The translations under genes were made by a program, and so were the position numbers. Below the pieces are notes generated by a model that was not told the DNA's origin, ran no database searches, and was given only the letters and a program-made list of their open reading frames with translations. A DNA stretch of 50,059 nucleotides from Geodermatophilus africanus (GTDB lineage Bacteria > Actinomycetota > Actinomycetes > Mycobacteriales > Geodermatophilaceae), in assembly GCF_900107105.1 (NCBI RefSeq), contig NZ_FNOT01000022.1, positions 1-50,059 on the forward strand, given 5' to 3'. This document shows positions 1 to 7,509 of the stretch, one piece after another. How positions within the stretch are numbered: the stretch's first letter is position 1; each line of letters begins with the position of its first letter.

Positions 1-293
1 CGCGCCCGGTGGGATGTGTCGCGCTCGGGCGGCTGAGCGAGTCGGTGGGTGAGGTGAAGCGGATGTACGTCGCCCCGGACACACGCGGGCTCCGGGTTGG
101 TCGTCTGCTGCTGCGGGGGGTGGAGGAGCTGGCCGCCTCGCGCGGCTACCAGCTGCTGCGCCTGGAGACCGGCACTCAACAACCGGAGGCACTACGGCTG
201 TACGACAGTTCGGGGTGGTCACGCATCGAGTGCTACGGCTACTTCAAAGACGACCCCACGACCATCTGCTACGAGAAGACCGTCTGCCGCTAG
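1..293 (+). CDS. GNAT family N-acetyltransferase, 5' end outside the window
   Basis: This is the C-terminal part of a GCN5-related N-acetyltransferase, an enzyme that moves an acetyl group from acetyl-CoA to an amine. The frame is open to the window edge, so the start lies upstream. Visible family features are KRMYVAPDTRGLRVGRLLL, which holds the acetyl-CoA pyrophosphate-binding loop (usual form R/Q-x-x-G-x-G/A; here RGLRVG), then LETGTQQPEALRLYDSSGW and a closing CYEK. That ending is typical of small single-domain GNATs of about 150-170 residues. The substrate cannot be told. The gene downstream is on the other strand, so there is no operon context. Confidence 0.85.
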   Translation, partial: RPVGCVALGRLSESVGEVKRMYVAPDTRGLRVGRLLLRGVEELAASRGYQLLRLETGTQQPEALRLYDSSGWSRIECYGYFKDDPTTICYEKTVCR

Positions 294-548
294 TCCCGCT
301 GGCGGATCGCTCACCGGGGCGGTGGATAAGACTTGGTCTGGAGCCGACCTGCCCTCAATCGTTGTCGCAGGCTGTCACCCATCCACGAGACGTGAGCATC
401 CAGGAGGTCTTGGCCTCAGTGTCGCCGCGTCACCGGTTGCATCTGGGCTGACTGCGATGCGATACCCGGGAAGCTTTCCGCCGACGCGGATGAACACCAG
501 TCCGCGCGCATCCGGAGCCCGGCGTCGGCACCTCGACCCGGAGTCTCG

Positions 549-719
549 TCAGTCGCCATCCGCGTCCCCGGACATTTCGTCGCCGTAGGGATGGACCGGG
601 TTTGCCCAATCGGGCACGACGGCTCGGTGCTCGGTCTGCACCTCGATCTGCGCCTCGGGTGCGACCTGCGCGCTGGCAATCAATTCCTCGATCGGAATCG
701 CGTACGGATTCTCCCTCAT
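549..719 (-). CDS. Small acidic hypothetical protein, 56 aa
   Basis: No family is recognised. The case for a real gene is the start: ATG at 719 is preceded by GAGGAG with nine bases between, a strong ribosome binding site. The product (MRENPYAIPIEELIASAQ at the N-terminus) is rich in Asp and Glu, especially at the end, with no membrane segment and no cysteine. It sits alone between two plus-strand genes. The flanks 294-548 and 720-970 show no other convincing gene. A longer upstream reading to 872 exists but has arginine/proline-rich low-complexity composition and is probably not coding. Confidence 0.4.
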   Translation of the reverse strand: MRENPYAIPIEELIASAQVAPEAQIEVQTEHRAVVPDWANPVHPYGDEMSGDADGD

Positions 720-970
720 GCGGCAAGACTCCTCGAGCGAGAGCCCTTCGTCCACCGCTGCGGACGACGGTGTGGGGCGGGATGGTTTGGGGCCCGGCCT
801 CCCGCCCAAGCTCCCACCCGACCTAGCCGGCGATGGCGTCAGCTGCGTGCCGCCGCCGACACTCAGCGACACCCTGTAGGGGGACGGCGCCTGTTTCGAC
901 CACCGGGCCGCTTGCTACAAGCCGTCCCAGTCTGGACCGTTCCCGATGGGGCGTCGGCGATGCTGTGGGC

Positions 971-1810
971 GTGGAGTACGTGTCCAGAGTGCCGCGCGCG
1001 CCGCTCGACGACCTGATCCACGACGTCTACTACCTGGCGGGCAGGCCGCCGTACCGCCGGCTGACGCTGCCAGCGGCGCCGGCACCGCTGCTCATCGTCA
1101 ATCTCGAGGCGCCGTTCCACATCCGCGCGGGCAAGCACATCGAGGCGGCCGAGTACGCCGACGGCTGCGTGGTCAGCACGCCGACTCGTTCGTGGGAGTT
1201 CGGCTACCCGATCCCGAGCCGATCGGTCGGCGTGCACTTCAAGCCGTGGGGGCTGGCACCGTTCCTGCCGATGGCCGCGGCCGAGCTGTGTGACCGGTCG
1301 GCGACGATCGAACAGGTCTGGGGCCGGCCCGCCATCGCCGAGCTGCGAGACCAGCTGGCCACGGCGGCCGAACCCCACCAGATGCTGACGCTGCTCGAGG
1401 AGGCGTTGATGAGTCAGCTGAGTGAGATCCACGGTCTGGATCTGGTCCGCCACGTGAGCACCGCCATCGCGGCGACCGGTGGGACGGTGTCGATCGGCGA
1501 CTTGATCGCGGCAGGAGGTGTCAGCAGCACCTATCTGGCGCGAAGGTTCAAGGAGATCATCGGCGTCACGCCGAAGCGGCTGGCCCGGGCGCACCGCTTC
1601 TCCACCACCGTGCTCGCCATCGACCCCGCCGAACCGATCGACTGGGCAGACCTCGCCGCTCGCGCCGGCTACTTCGACCAGGCGCACTTCGGTCACGAGT
1701 TCCGGGAGTTCACCGGCTTCACGCCGACCCGGTACGTCGAGGTCCGGAGGCGTTTCCTGCGCGAGCATCCCGGCCACGTGCTCGACGGCTGGCCGTTGCC
1801 GGCCGATTGA
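971..1810 (+). CDS. AraC-family transcriptional regulator
   Basis: This is a DNA-binding regulator of about 279 residues. The C-terminal half carries the double helix-turn-helix of the AraC/XylS family: VSSTYLARRFKEIIGVTPKR for the first helix pair and AARAGYFDQAHFGHEFREFT followed by GFTPTRY for the second, a very typical ending. The N-terminal half resembles the DUF6597-type sensor domain found in many actinobacterial members. GTG at 971 was chosen because the homologous part begins about here; GTG at 965 is equally possible and there is no strong ribosome binding site. The RibD-like reductase starts 67 bases downstream on the same strand, so it is probably co-transcribed and may be a target. 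Confidence 0.88.
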   Translation: MEYVSRVPRAPLDDLIHDVYYLAGRPPYRRLTLPAAPAPLLIVNLEAPFHIRAGKHIEAAEYADGCVVSTPTRSWEFGYPIPSRSVGVHFKPWGLAPFLPMAAAELCDRSATIEQVWGRPAIAELRDQLATAAEPHQMLTLLEEALMSQLSEIHGLDLVRHVSTAIAATGGTVSIGDLIAAGGVSSTYLARRFKEIIGVTPKRLARAHRFSTTVLAIDPAEPIDWADLAARAGYFDQAHFGHEFREFTGFTPTRYVEVRRRFLREHPGHVLDGWPLPAD

Positions 1811-1877
1811 TTTCTTACAAGAGCGAACAGCTCGACGCGCCGCAGACTTCGGGGACACATCCCATCAGAGGAGTCCC

Positions 1878-2459
1878 ATGAGCAAGGTAGTCATGTACGC
1901 GTCGGTGTCGGTCGACGGCTTCATCGCAGCCGAGAACGACGACCCCGGGCCGCTGTTCGAGTGGCTGGTCAGCGGAGAGGTCGCGTTGGACGGGAGCGGT
2001 GTGTTGAAGGTGTCGCAGGCCTCCTACGACTACGTCCGGCCGTACTGGGACGAGATCGCGGTGACCATCGCCGGGCGCCATGTCTTCGACATCACCGACG
2101 GCTGGGACGGGACGCCGCCGGCTGGGGTCGACCACGTCGTCGTCGTCAGCCACCGGCCGCCGCCCGAGGGCTGGGACCCCGAGGCGCCCTACCACTTCGT
2201 CGACGGCATCGAGGCAGCGGTGGCCAAGGCGCGGGAGCTCGCGGGTGGTCGCACTGTCGAGGTCGCGGCCGGAGACGTCGGCAGCCAATTCCTTGCCGCG
2301 GGTCATGTCGACGAGGTGCGGATGGACGTCGTCCCCGTTGTGTTCGGGTCCGGCAAGCGCTTCTTCGGGTCGGTCCACGCGCAGCACCTGTTGGAGGATC
2401 CTGACGTGGTGATTCAGGGCAACCGAGTGCTTCACCTGCGCTATCGGGTGCGCCATTGA
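1878..2459 (+). CDS. Dihydrofolate reductase family protein (RibD C-terminal domain), copy 1
   Basis: A 193-residue protein of the RibD C-terminal/DHFR-like fold, which usually binds NADPH. It opens with VVMYASVSVDGFIAAENDD, the usual first strand and substrate loop, and ends with AAGDVGSQFLAAGHVDEVRM and VVFGSGKRFF, the conserved cofactor-side region. The ATG at 1878 follows AGAGGAG by four bases. It lies behind the AraC-type regulator. The family has many uncharacterised reductases and a true folate or riboflavin role is not implied, because no riboflavin genes are nearby. It is clearly paralogous to the gene at 39980 (shared FDITDGW motif) and more distantly to the one at 47138. Confidence 0.9.
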   Translation: MSKVVMYASVSVDGFIAAENDDPGPLFEWLVSGEVALDGSGVLKVSQASYDYVRPYWDEIAVTIAGRHVFDITDGWDGTPPAGVDHVVVVSHRPPPEGWDPEAPYHFVDGIEAAVAKARELAGGRTVEVAAGDVGSQFLAAGHVDEVRMDVVPVVFGSGKRFFGSVHAQHLLEDPDVVIQGNRVLHLRYRVRH

Positions 2460-2619
2460 CCGATCCCCGTGCGCGCGTCCGCGCGACGATCCGTATGCGG
2501 TGACGGCGGCTGCGATCTCCGGCCTGTCCCTAAGGGCGGTACTAAGGGACGGCCACGATCCGCTACCTGCGGTGACCGTCGGGCCCGTCCCTACGAACGC
2601 GACCCCGGTTGGCGCGCGA

Positions 2620-2862
2620 TCAGGAGATGGTCCGCAGGTTGCCGTCCGTCGGGTCCGAGTCCGAGATCGGCGTGGTGCCGTGCACCGCAAGCCAGGCGGC
2701 TCTCCGGCGAGCTGAGGCCTGGGCAAGCCAGGCGTCCTGCACCAGTTGGGCAAAAATCTGCATGGCGATCCCCCCGAGCCGGTTCGCCTGCACCAGCAGC
2801 GAGCTGTGCCCGTCGAAGTGCGGGGTGGTGAAGGACGTTGTCTCATGGGTAACGACCTGCAA
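2620..2862 (-). CDS. Orphan hypothetical protein or gene fragment, about 80 aa
   Basis: No family is recognised. The reading frame begins at a TTG right after a stop codon and has no clear ribosome binding site. The translation looks protein-like (helix-rich QANRLGGIAMQIFAQLVQDA then a polar tail SDSDPTDGNL) rather than the arginine-rich composition of shadow frames. It lies in the decayed mobile region, so it may be the remains of a longer gene. Its borders are uncertain. Confidence 0.28.
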   Translation of the reverse strand: MQVVTHETTSFTTPHFDGHSSLLVQANRLGGIAMQIFAQLVQDAWLAQASARRRAAWLAVHGTTPISDSDPTDGNLRTIS

Positions 2863-2891
2863 GGCTCAGGCTGAAGACTGGTCGCGCGTGG

Positions 2892-3546
2892 TCATGCCTT
2901 TGTGATTTTCAGCCAAACCTGTCCATTATAGCGCTCCGTCTTCAACTTGCTAACCCTTAGCCCGCGTTGACGACATTCGGTTCGAATCCAGCCAAGCCGA
3001 TGGAACACTAGTCCTCGTCTGGATGATTCATGGCTCTTGCCGACCCACTCGTTACCCATATAATCCGGGAAGATAGGCCATCTTGCCCGTAGGAAGGAAG
3101 TCAAGAATACGGCCCCTCTGGCACTATTGGTGACAAACGAATCCAGCATCTGTGCAATTTGTCCCTTGGAGGCATGCGTCCAGATCGAGCGTGCCAGAAA
3201 AAAGTCAAAGTTCTCACCGAATACCGAGGCGTCGAAGGATGCGTTATGATCAAACCGCGGCTCCTTGGTCCGCAGCACCTCGGGCTCGAGCAGATGGCGC
3301 AAACCCGCTTCCAGCATCGCCCGGTTGGGCTCGATCCCGCACATAATGACCGGAAGCCAGGAAGTGAATGAGCCAATACCCGCCACGCAAGCAGCCGCAA
3401 CCAACATCCAGGATCTTGGACTGCGGATATAGCCCGACGCGCAGCAAAGTGATTAGTTGAAGCCGTCCAACTCTCTCAAAATCTTTCACGAGACCGCCCA
3501 GGAATGTCTCCTTAGCGAGCCGTTCTGCTTTGTGGTGCAGGGTCAT
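2892..3546 (-). pseudogene. Class I SAM-dependent methyltransferase, frameshifted
   Basis: Together two frames give a complete class I methyltransferase of about 217 residues. The N-terminal part (from ATG at 3546) runs into motif I, KILDVGCGCLRGG, and on to WLIHFLASGHY. The rest continues in the next frame with CGIEPNRAMLEAGL (motif II region with the ribose-binding acidic residue), FDFFLARSIWTHAS, and a normal ending near 2892. The switch is at about 3340, where one extra base in the TATGTGCGGG region breaks the frame; the total length of 655 bases fits one insertion. Composition is far less GC-rich than the surroundings, which suggests transfer. It could be a true pseudogene or a sequencing error. 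The methyl acceptor is unknown. Confidence 0.75.
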
Positions 3547-3574
3547 CTGGTCATCCTCATCCAGTGAAATTGTC

Positions 3575-3740
3575 TCAACGGATTGGTCGTTCGGCGGTGG
3601 TCAGGACGAGTGCCGCTTTGGCGATGACGCCGCTTCGCTGAGGGCACAATCGGATGCGGTTGAGCGCCTTCCAGCGGGGCGTGAGCAGTGCGATCGCGCG
3701 TTCGCCCTGGGCGCGCAGACAGTCGATGAGCTGGTGAAGG
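3575..3740 (-). pseudogene. Transposase C-terminal remnant (DDE type, IS5/IS4-like)
   Basis: About 54 residues survive: QLIDCLRAQGERAIALL, then TPRWKALNRIRLCPQRSG and VIAKAALVLTTAE before the stop. This resembles the end of IS5-like DDE transposases, where a Glu in the GERA-type segment and the RW-x-AL motif are conserved. Everything upstream is missing and is replaced by the tandem heptamer repeat at 3734-3774, so the insertion sequence was cut at that point. The catalytic Asp residues are absent. The recognition is by pattern and not by search. Confidence 0.55.
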
Positions 3741-3774
3741 GTGAGGGGTGAGGGGTGAGGGGTGAGGGGTGAGG
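3734..3774. repeat. Tandem heptamer repeat (GTGAGGG)n
   Basis: From 3741 there are four perfect copies of GTGAGGG and a fifth copy lacking its last base, preceded by one imperfect copy (GTGAAGG) at 3734. The array joins the transposase tail on one side to the relaxase remnant on the other, so it may mark a deletion or rearrangement joint. It is too short and too regular to be a CRISPR. Confidence 0.9.
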
Positions 3775-4300
3775 TTATCCGGGTGCAGGGTGCCACCGTC
3801 GCGGCGGCGCACGTGGTGATCGGCGAGCACACCGGCGCGGCGTCGGCTTACGTCGGGATGACCCGCGGTCGCACTGCCAACACCGCCCACCTGATCGCCG
3901 AGGACCTGGCCGAGGCCCGGGCTCAGTGGATCGCCGTGTTCGGCCGCGACCGCGCCGACCTCGACCCCGGCCATGCCGCGCAGCTCGCCGCCGCCGGGGC
4001 CGCTCGCTATGCCCCACCTCACCGCTCGAGCAGGTGCTCGCTGAGCTGCATCAGGCGTGGACGGCGGAGCAGCGCTGCCTGGACCGGCTCGCCCTGTTGC
4101 AGCCTATGCGCGACCGGCTGCGCGAGGTCGTCGCGCTCGACGCCGGCCACGCCGGCGAGTTCCCAGCCTTGAGGCCCGATGCCGGACGTCGTCCCTCGTG
4201 GCCGAACGGGCCACGCAGCAGGTCGAGGCCAGCGGCTCAGCCGTCACGGTGCAGGCCGAGCGGATCCGCGAGGACCTGCTCGGTGGCTGGGACGGCGAAG
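3775..4300 (+). pseudogene. TraA/MobF-type conjugative relaxase-helicase, C-terminal remnant
   Basis: Three frames in turn carry the end of an actinobacterial relaxase-helicase. The first reads VQGATVAAAHVV, the QG helicase motif that precedes the YVALTRGR motif, here YVGMTRGRTANTAHL, then EDLAEARAQW and RDRADLDPGHAAQLAA. After a frame change near 4010 it continues as LEQVLAELHQAWTAEQ and RLALLQPMRDRLREVVALDA. After a second change near 4175 it reads VAERATQQVEASG and ERIREDLLGGWDGE. The N-terminal relaxase domain and Walker A box are gone. Such proteins nick and unwind conjugative DNA, so this marks a lost conjugative element. Confidence 0.7.
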
Positions 4301-4379
4301 TGTGGGCACCGTGTGGGCACGGGGCTCGGTCGTCAAGATCGACAATCATGTACCAAGCCGCTGACCTGCCTTTTGCCGG

Positions 4380-4453
4380 TGGGGCGGGTGGGGCTCGAAC
4401 CCACGACCCAGGGATTATGAGTCCCATGCTCTGACCGGCTGAGCTACCGCCCC
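4380..4453 (-). tRNA. tRNA-Met (anticodon CAT), probably elongator
   Basis: The minus strand folds as a 74-nt tRNA: acceptor GGGGCGG pairs with CCGCCCC, the D-arm has GCTCAGCCGGTCAGAGC, the anticodon loop is CTCATAA between GGGA and TCCC, and the T-arm has GGTTCGAGCC. The discriminator base is A and CCA is not encoded. Anticodon CAT could also belong to the tRNA-Ile that is modified to read AUA; an elongator tRNA-Met is favoured by overall resemblance to streptomycete sequences. The 3' end faces the decayed mobile island. Confidence 0.93.
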
Positions 4454-4487
4454 GCGGTGTCCCAGCCTGCCAGATGCGCGAGCCGCC

Positions 4488-5587
4488 TCAGGACGCGGTG
4501 CCGATGGCGTCGATCGCCGTCCGGGCCTGGCCCCGCAGGGCATCGGAGATCGGCGCGGAGCCGGCGACCTCGGCGGCCGCGGCCTGGCCCTCCTCGCTCG
4601 TCACGTACGTCATAAAGTCAGCGACCAGTTCGGCGGTCGGGGCGTCCTCGTACGCCAGGCAGCCCGGGTGGTAGCTGACCAGCGCGATCGGGTAGCTGCC
4701 ACACTCGGCCGTCGTCCGCTCGAGCTCGAGGGCGAAGTCGTACGGGCCACGGCCGCGCAGCGGCTCGGGCCGCTCGACGACGGCGGCCGCGGCCTCCGGG
4801 GTCGGCGCGACGAACTCCTCGCCGACGCCGATGCGGGCCACCCCCGGCTCCCCGGCCTGGGAGAGGTCGGCGTAGCCGACGGTTCCCGCACCACCGGCGA
4901 CGGCGGCCACCACGCCGGAGTTGCCCTGGGCCGACTCGCCGCCCTCCACCGGCCACTCGCCGTCGGGCCCGAACGGCCAGGCCTCTCCGGCCGCGGCGGC
5001 CAGGTACTCGGTGAAGTTCTCCGTCCTCCCGGACCCGTCCGACCGGTTCACCGGGGTGATCGCCAGGGCGGGCATGGCGACGCCGGAGTTGTCCGCGGCG
5101 ATCGCCGGGTCGTCCCAGGTCGAGATCTGCCGGGCGAAGACCCGGGCCAGCGTGGCGGGGGAGAGGGCGAGGTCCTCGATGCCGGGCACTTGAGCACGAC
5201 CGCGATCGGCGAGATGTAGTTCGGCAGGTCGAAGACCTCGCCGCCGCAGCGCTCGCGGGCGGTGACGAAATCCTCCTCGTCGAGCGAGGCGTCCGAGCCG
5301 GCGAAGTCGATGCCACCGGCGAGGAACTGCTCGCGGCCGCCGCCGGAGCCGACGGGAGTCGTAGTCCACGGTCACGCCCGGCTGGACAGCCGAGTACCCG
5401 GCCTCCACCCCTGCATCGCCGCCTGCTGGCTGCTCGCCCCGGCGCCCACGAGGGCGCCGCCGAGGTCACCGGCGGCCACGGCGCCCTGGCCGCGCTCGTT
5501 CGGGGGCACGTACTGCGACAGCGCCACCGCCGCACCGGCCACCGCGGCGACCCCGACGGCAGCGGCGAGCTTCCTCCGGGCCGACAC
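4488..5587 (-). pseudogene. pstS: Phosphate ABC transporter substrate-binding protein PstS, three frameshifts
   Basis: A PstS-type protein binds phosphate outside the cell for the PstCAB importer. Start is GTG at 5587 behind GGGAGGA; the N-terminus has a hydrophobic signal segment (AAAVGVAAVAGAAVALS). Recognisable parts follow in different frames: GAGASSQQAAMQGW, AVQPGVTVDYDS, GSGGGREQFLAGGIDFAGSD, EVFDLPNYISPIAVVL, then one long intact frame from PGIEDLALSPATLARVF to the stop. The frame changes are at about 5405 (a base missing), 5353 (an extra C in a CCC run) and 5190 (a base missing where AAGGTG is expected). All three are single-base changes within 220 bases and the rest is undamaged, so sequencing error is a serious alternative. 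No pstC, pstA or pstB follows. Confidence 0.8.
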
Positions 5588-5978
5588 CCGCGTCCTCCCG
5601 ACCTCCGGCCCCGCGCTCGCGCCGGGCGTCCGGGCGTCCGGGCGTCCGCCGCGCGACCCTAGGCGTCGCCCCGGGCCCCACCGACCGGCACCCGGCGGCG
5701 GCGCTACACGGGTCCCGCGCCCGGCGGAGGGGCCTGTGGACGACGGCCCGACGGCGTCCACAGCCGTTCGGTGTGGCCGAGATCTCAGTGGGATCTGTCC
5801 GAGTCGACGTGTACGCCCCATCCGGAGGGGGAAATCCGCGCCGGTTCGCCCGTCCGTGCAGGTCACCCCACCCATCTCGGTGACCACACCCGTCACCGCT
5901 CCGCAGTCGGTCCTTGACGCCCGGTAGTGGATGCAGGTGTCGGACCGCAAGGCGGCACTCCGGCTGCGTTACCCGATC
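5588..5978. other. Non-coding stretch between pstS and the riboswitch promoter
   Basis: About 390 bases with no gene I can support. It must hold the divergent promoter of pstS. A TTGACG at 5914-5919 resembles a -35 element, but no good -10 sits at the right distance. GGGAGGA just before 5587 is the pstS ribosome binding site. Confidence 0.5.
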
Positions 5979-6007
5979 GTGACCCGGGCCGGAGATCCGT
6001 GTAGGTT
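5979..6007 (+). promoter_or_regulatory. Candidate sigma-70 type promoter for the riboswitch-peptidase transcript
   Basis: GTGACC (5979-5984) and TAGGTT (6002-6007) are 17 bases apart, which is the standard spacing. Transcription would begin near 6013, just upstream of the riboswitch. The match is moderate and was found by eye. Confidence 0.4.
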
Positions 6008-6044
6008 CCCCGACGGCCTCGCCGGGCTCAGCTCCTCGGGAACC

Positions 6045-6220
6045 GAGGGCCTCGGCGCGGCCACCGCCGAACCGCCGACGTCCCGATGCGGGGCCGAGGC
6101 GGACCGGGGACCCACCGAACACCTGGGGTGAGTCCTGCGTGCGCAGGTGCTGCGCGCGCGGGTAGGGCGCCGTCCGGCCCGAACCCGTCAGCTAACTCGG
6201 TAGGCGGTCGCGAGGATGGG
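6045..6220 (+). promoter_or_regulatory. c-di-AMP riboswitch (ydaO-yuaA type)
   Basis: The leader upstream of the M23 peptidase carries the two hallmark conserved blocks of the actinobacterial ydaO class: ACCGGGGACCCA with CTTGGGGTGA-like text (CCTGGGGTGAGTC) near 6103-6135, and CCGAACCCGTCAGCTAAC followed by CGGTAGGCG near 6178-6205. The ends can pair into a closing P1 helix (GCCTCGGCGCGG region with GGTCGCGAGG). In actinobacteria this class lies upstream of cell-wall hydrolases and resuscitation factors, where c-di-AMP binding generally turns expression off. Position directly before a peptidoglycan peptidase fits. The borders are approximate. Confidence 0.9.
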
Positions 6221-6232
6221 AGAACAGTCGCC

Positions 6233-7447
6233 TTGGCGACCCTGCACCGCCAGAACACCGTGCTGCCCTGCGCCGCCCCGCCGCGCCGCCGCCTCCGTGC
6301 ACCGCGCCGAGCCGTCCTCGTCGCCACCGCGGTGGCCGGGCTCCTGGCCGGCACGCCCGTCGTGGCCGGCGCCGCGCCCGCCACCTCCGAGCAGGCCTCG
6401 CTCGAGGAGCAGGTCGCCGCCATCGAGGAGCAGGTCGAGGCGGCGGAGGAGCAGCTCCAGCGGATGACCATCGAGGCCGAAGCCGCCGCCGACGCCGCCC
6501 TCGTCGCCCGCGCCCAGCTCGCCCACGGCCAGGCCGAGGCCGAGCGAACCGCCGCGGAGCTGGCCGCCGCCCAGGCCGACGTCGCCAGGGCCGAGGAGGA
6601 CATCGCCGACCTCGGCCGCGAGGCCTACATGGGCGCCGACGAGCGCTACGGCGACCTCGAGCTCATCCTCGACGCGCAGAGCCCGACCGAGCTGCTGCAG
6701 CAGGCCGCCACGATGGAGCAGCTCGGCGACCACCGCGCCGACCGGCTGCAGGAGTTCCTCACCGTCCAGGCGCGGGTCGAGGAGGCCGACCGCGCCGCCC
6801 GGGCCGCCGTCGCGCAGCTCGGTGAGCTCGCCCGCAAGGCCGACGAGGCCGAGCGCGCCGCCAACGAGCACCTCGCCCGGGCGCAGGCCGACTACGACGC
6901 CCGCGCGGCGGAGAAGGCCCGCCTCGACGAGGAACTCCGCCTGGCCGGCGAGCGGCTGCTCGCCGCGCAGGGCGCTGCCGACGCCGCGGCCGCGTGGAAC
7001 GCCCGCCAGGCCCAGCAGCAGCAGACACTGGCCAGCGCCTCGAGCACGTCCGGCATGCCGACCGCCGGCCGCGTGACCTCCTGCTATGGCCCGCGCTGGG
7101 GGACCATGCACCAGGGCGTCGACATCGCCGCGCCCATCGGCACCCCGATCTACGTGCCGGAGGACGGCGTCGTCCTGCAGGCCGGGCCCGCCAGCGGCTT
7201 CGGCCAGGCCGTCTACGTGCAGCACGGCGACGGGCAGATCACCCTCTACGGGCACGTCAACCAGTTCTTCGTCAGCGCCGGCCAGGTCGTCCAGGCCGGT
7301 GACCACATCGCCGACGTCGGCAACAAGGGCCAATCCACCGGGCCGCACCTGCACTTCGAGGTGCACCAGGGCGGGCTCTACGCCAGCCGGGTCAACCCGA
7401 TGCCGTGGCTGCAGTCGCGCGGCATCTCGCTGGGCGGCGCCTGCTGA
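6233..7447 (+). CDS. M23 family peptidoglycan endopeptidase with N-terminal coiled coil
   Basis: A secreted murein peptidase of about 404 residues. The order is a signal peptide (RAVLVATAVAGLLAGTPVVAGA, cleaved near AGAAPA), a long coiled coil of Glu/Ala heptads (SLEEQVAAIEEQVEAAEEQL onward), an Ala/Gln-rich linker, and a C-terminal LytM domain. Zinc ligands are visible in HQGVDIAAPIGTPI (His and Asp) and in HLHFEV (HxH), with GYGH-like LYGHVNQF between. The TTG at 6233 is used because GGGAG lies about nine bases upstream and any earlier start would fall inside the riboswitch. Coiled coil plus LytM resembles RipA/CwlO-associated or EnvC-type activators, but the zinc ligands are intact, so it is probably active. 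Expression is likely controlled by c-di-AMP. Confidence 0.92.
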   Translation: MATLHRQNTVLPCAAPPRRRLRAPRRAVLVATAVAGLLAGTPVVAGAAPATSEQASLEEQVAAIEEQVEAAEEQLQRMTIEAEAAADAALVARAQLAHGQAEAERTAAELAAAQADVARAEEDIADLGREAYMGADERYGDLELILDAQSPTELLQQAATMEQLGDHRADRLQEFLTVQARVEEADRAARAAVAQLGELARKADEAERAANEHLARAQADYDARAAEKARLDEELRLAGERLLAAQGAADAAAAWNARQAQQQQTLASASSTSGMPTAGRVTSCYGPRWGTMHQGVDIAAPIGTPIYVPEDGVVLQAGPASGFGQAVYVQHGDGQITLYGHVNQFFVSAGQVVQAGDHIADVGNKGQSTGPHLHFEVHQGGLYASRVNPMPWLQSRGISLGGAC

Positions 7448-7464
7448 GGGAGGACCGGCCACAC

Positions 7465-7506
7465 CGACGCGGCCGCCGGGGGAGTGCACCCCCGGCGGCC
7501 GCGTCG
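7465..7506. terminator. Bidirectional hairpin terminator
   Basis: A perfect 18-bp stem (7465-7482 with 7489-7506) with a six-base loop AGTGCA lies between the converging M23 peptidase and mycothiol-type enzyme genes. There is no T-tract, as is usual for high-GC actinobacterial terminators. Confidence 0.85.
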
Positions 7507-7509
7507 CGT

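Larger units (their letters stand above)
2463..4379. mobile_element. Decayed integrative element next to tRNA-Met
   Basis: This stretch separates normal chromosomal genes from the 3' end of a tRNA-Met gene and holds only fragments: a short orphan reading frame, a frameshifted methyltransferase of lower GC, the tail of a transposase, a tandem heptamer repeat and the broken end of a TraA/MobF-type conjugative relaxase. Two 60-base lines counted inside the methyltransferase gave about 53% GC, against about 68% in one counted line of a nearby gene. The 3' ends of tRNA genes are classic integration sites for actinobacterial conjugative elements. No intact integrase and no second copy of the tRNA 3' end were seen, so the boundaries are approximate. 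2460-2619 holds no gene I can support. Confidence 0.6.

Noticed and set aside
3734..3774. Possible CRISPR array
   Set aside because: The heptamers are contiguous with no spacers and there are no cas genes. No other regularly spaced repeat was seen in the window.
1..4380. Second copy of the tRNA-Met 3' end that would mark the other att site of the mobile island
   Set aside because: Scanning by eye for the GGTTCGAGCC and CCGCCCCA stretch on both strands gave no match.
4104..4434. Frames ending in VGLEPTT-like text across the tRNA-Met gene
   Set aside because: This is the well-known artefact of translating the reverse strand of a tRNA T-arm.
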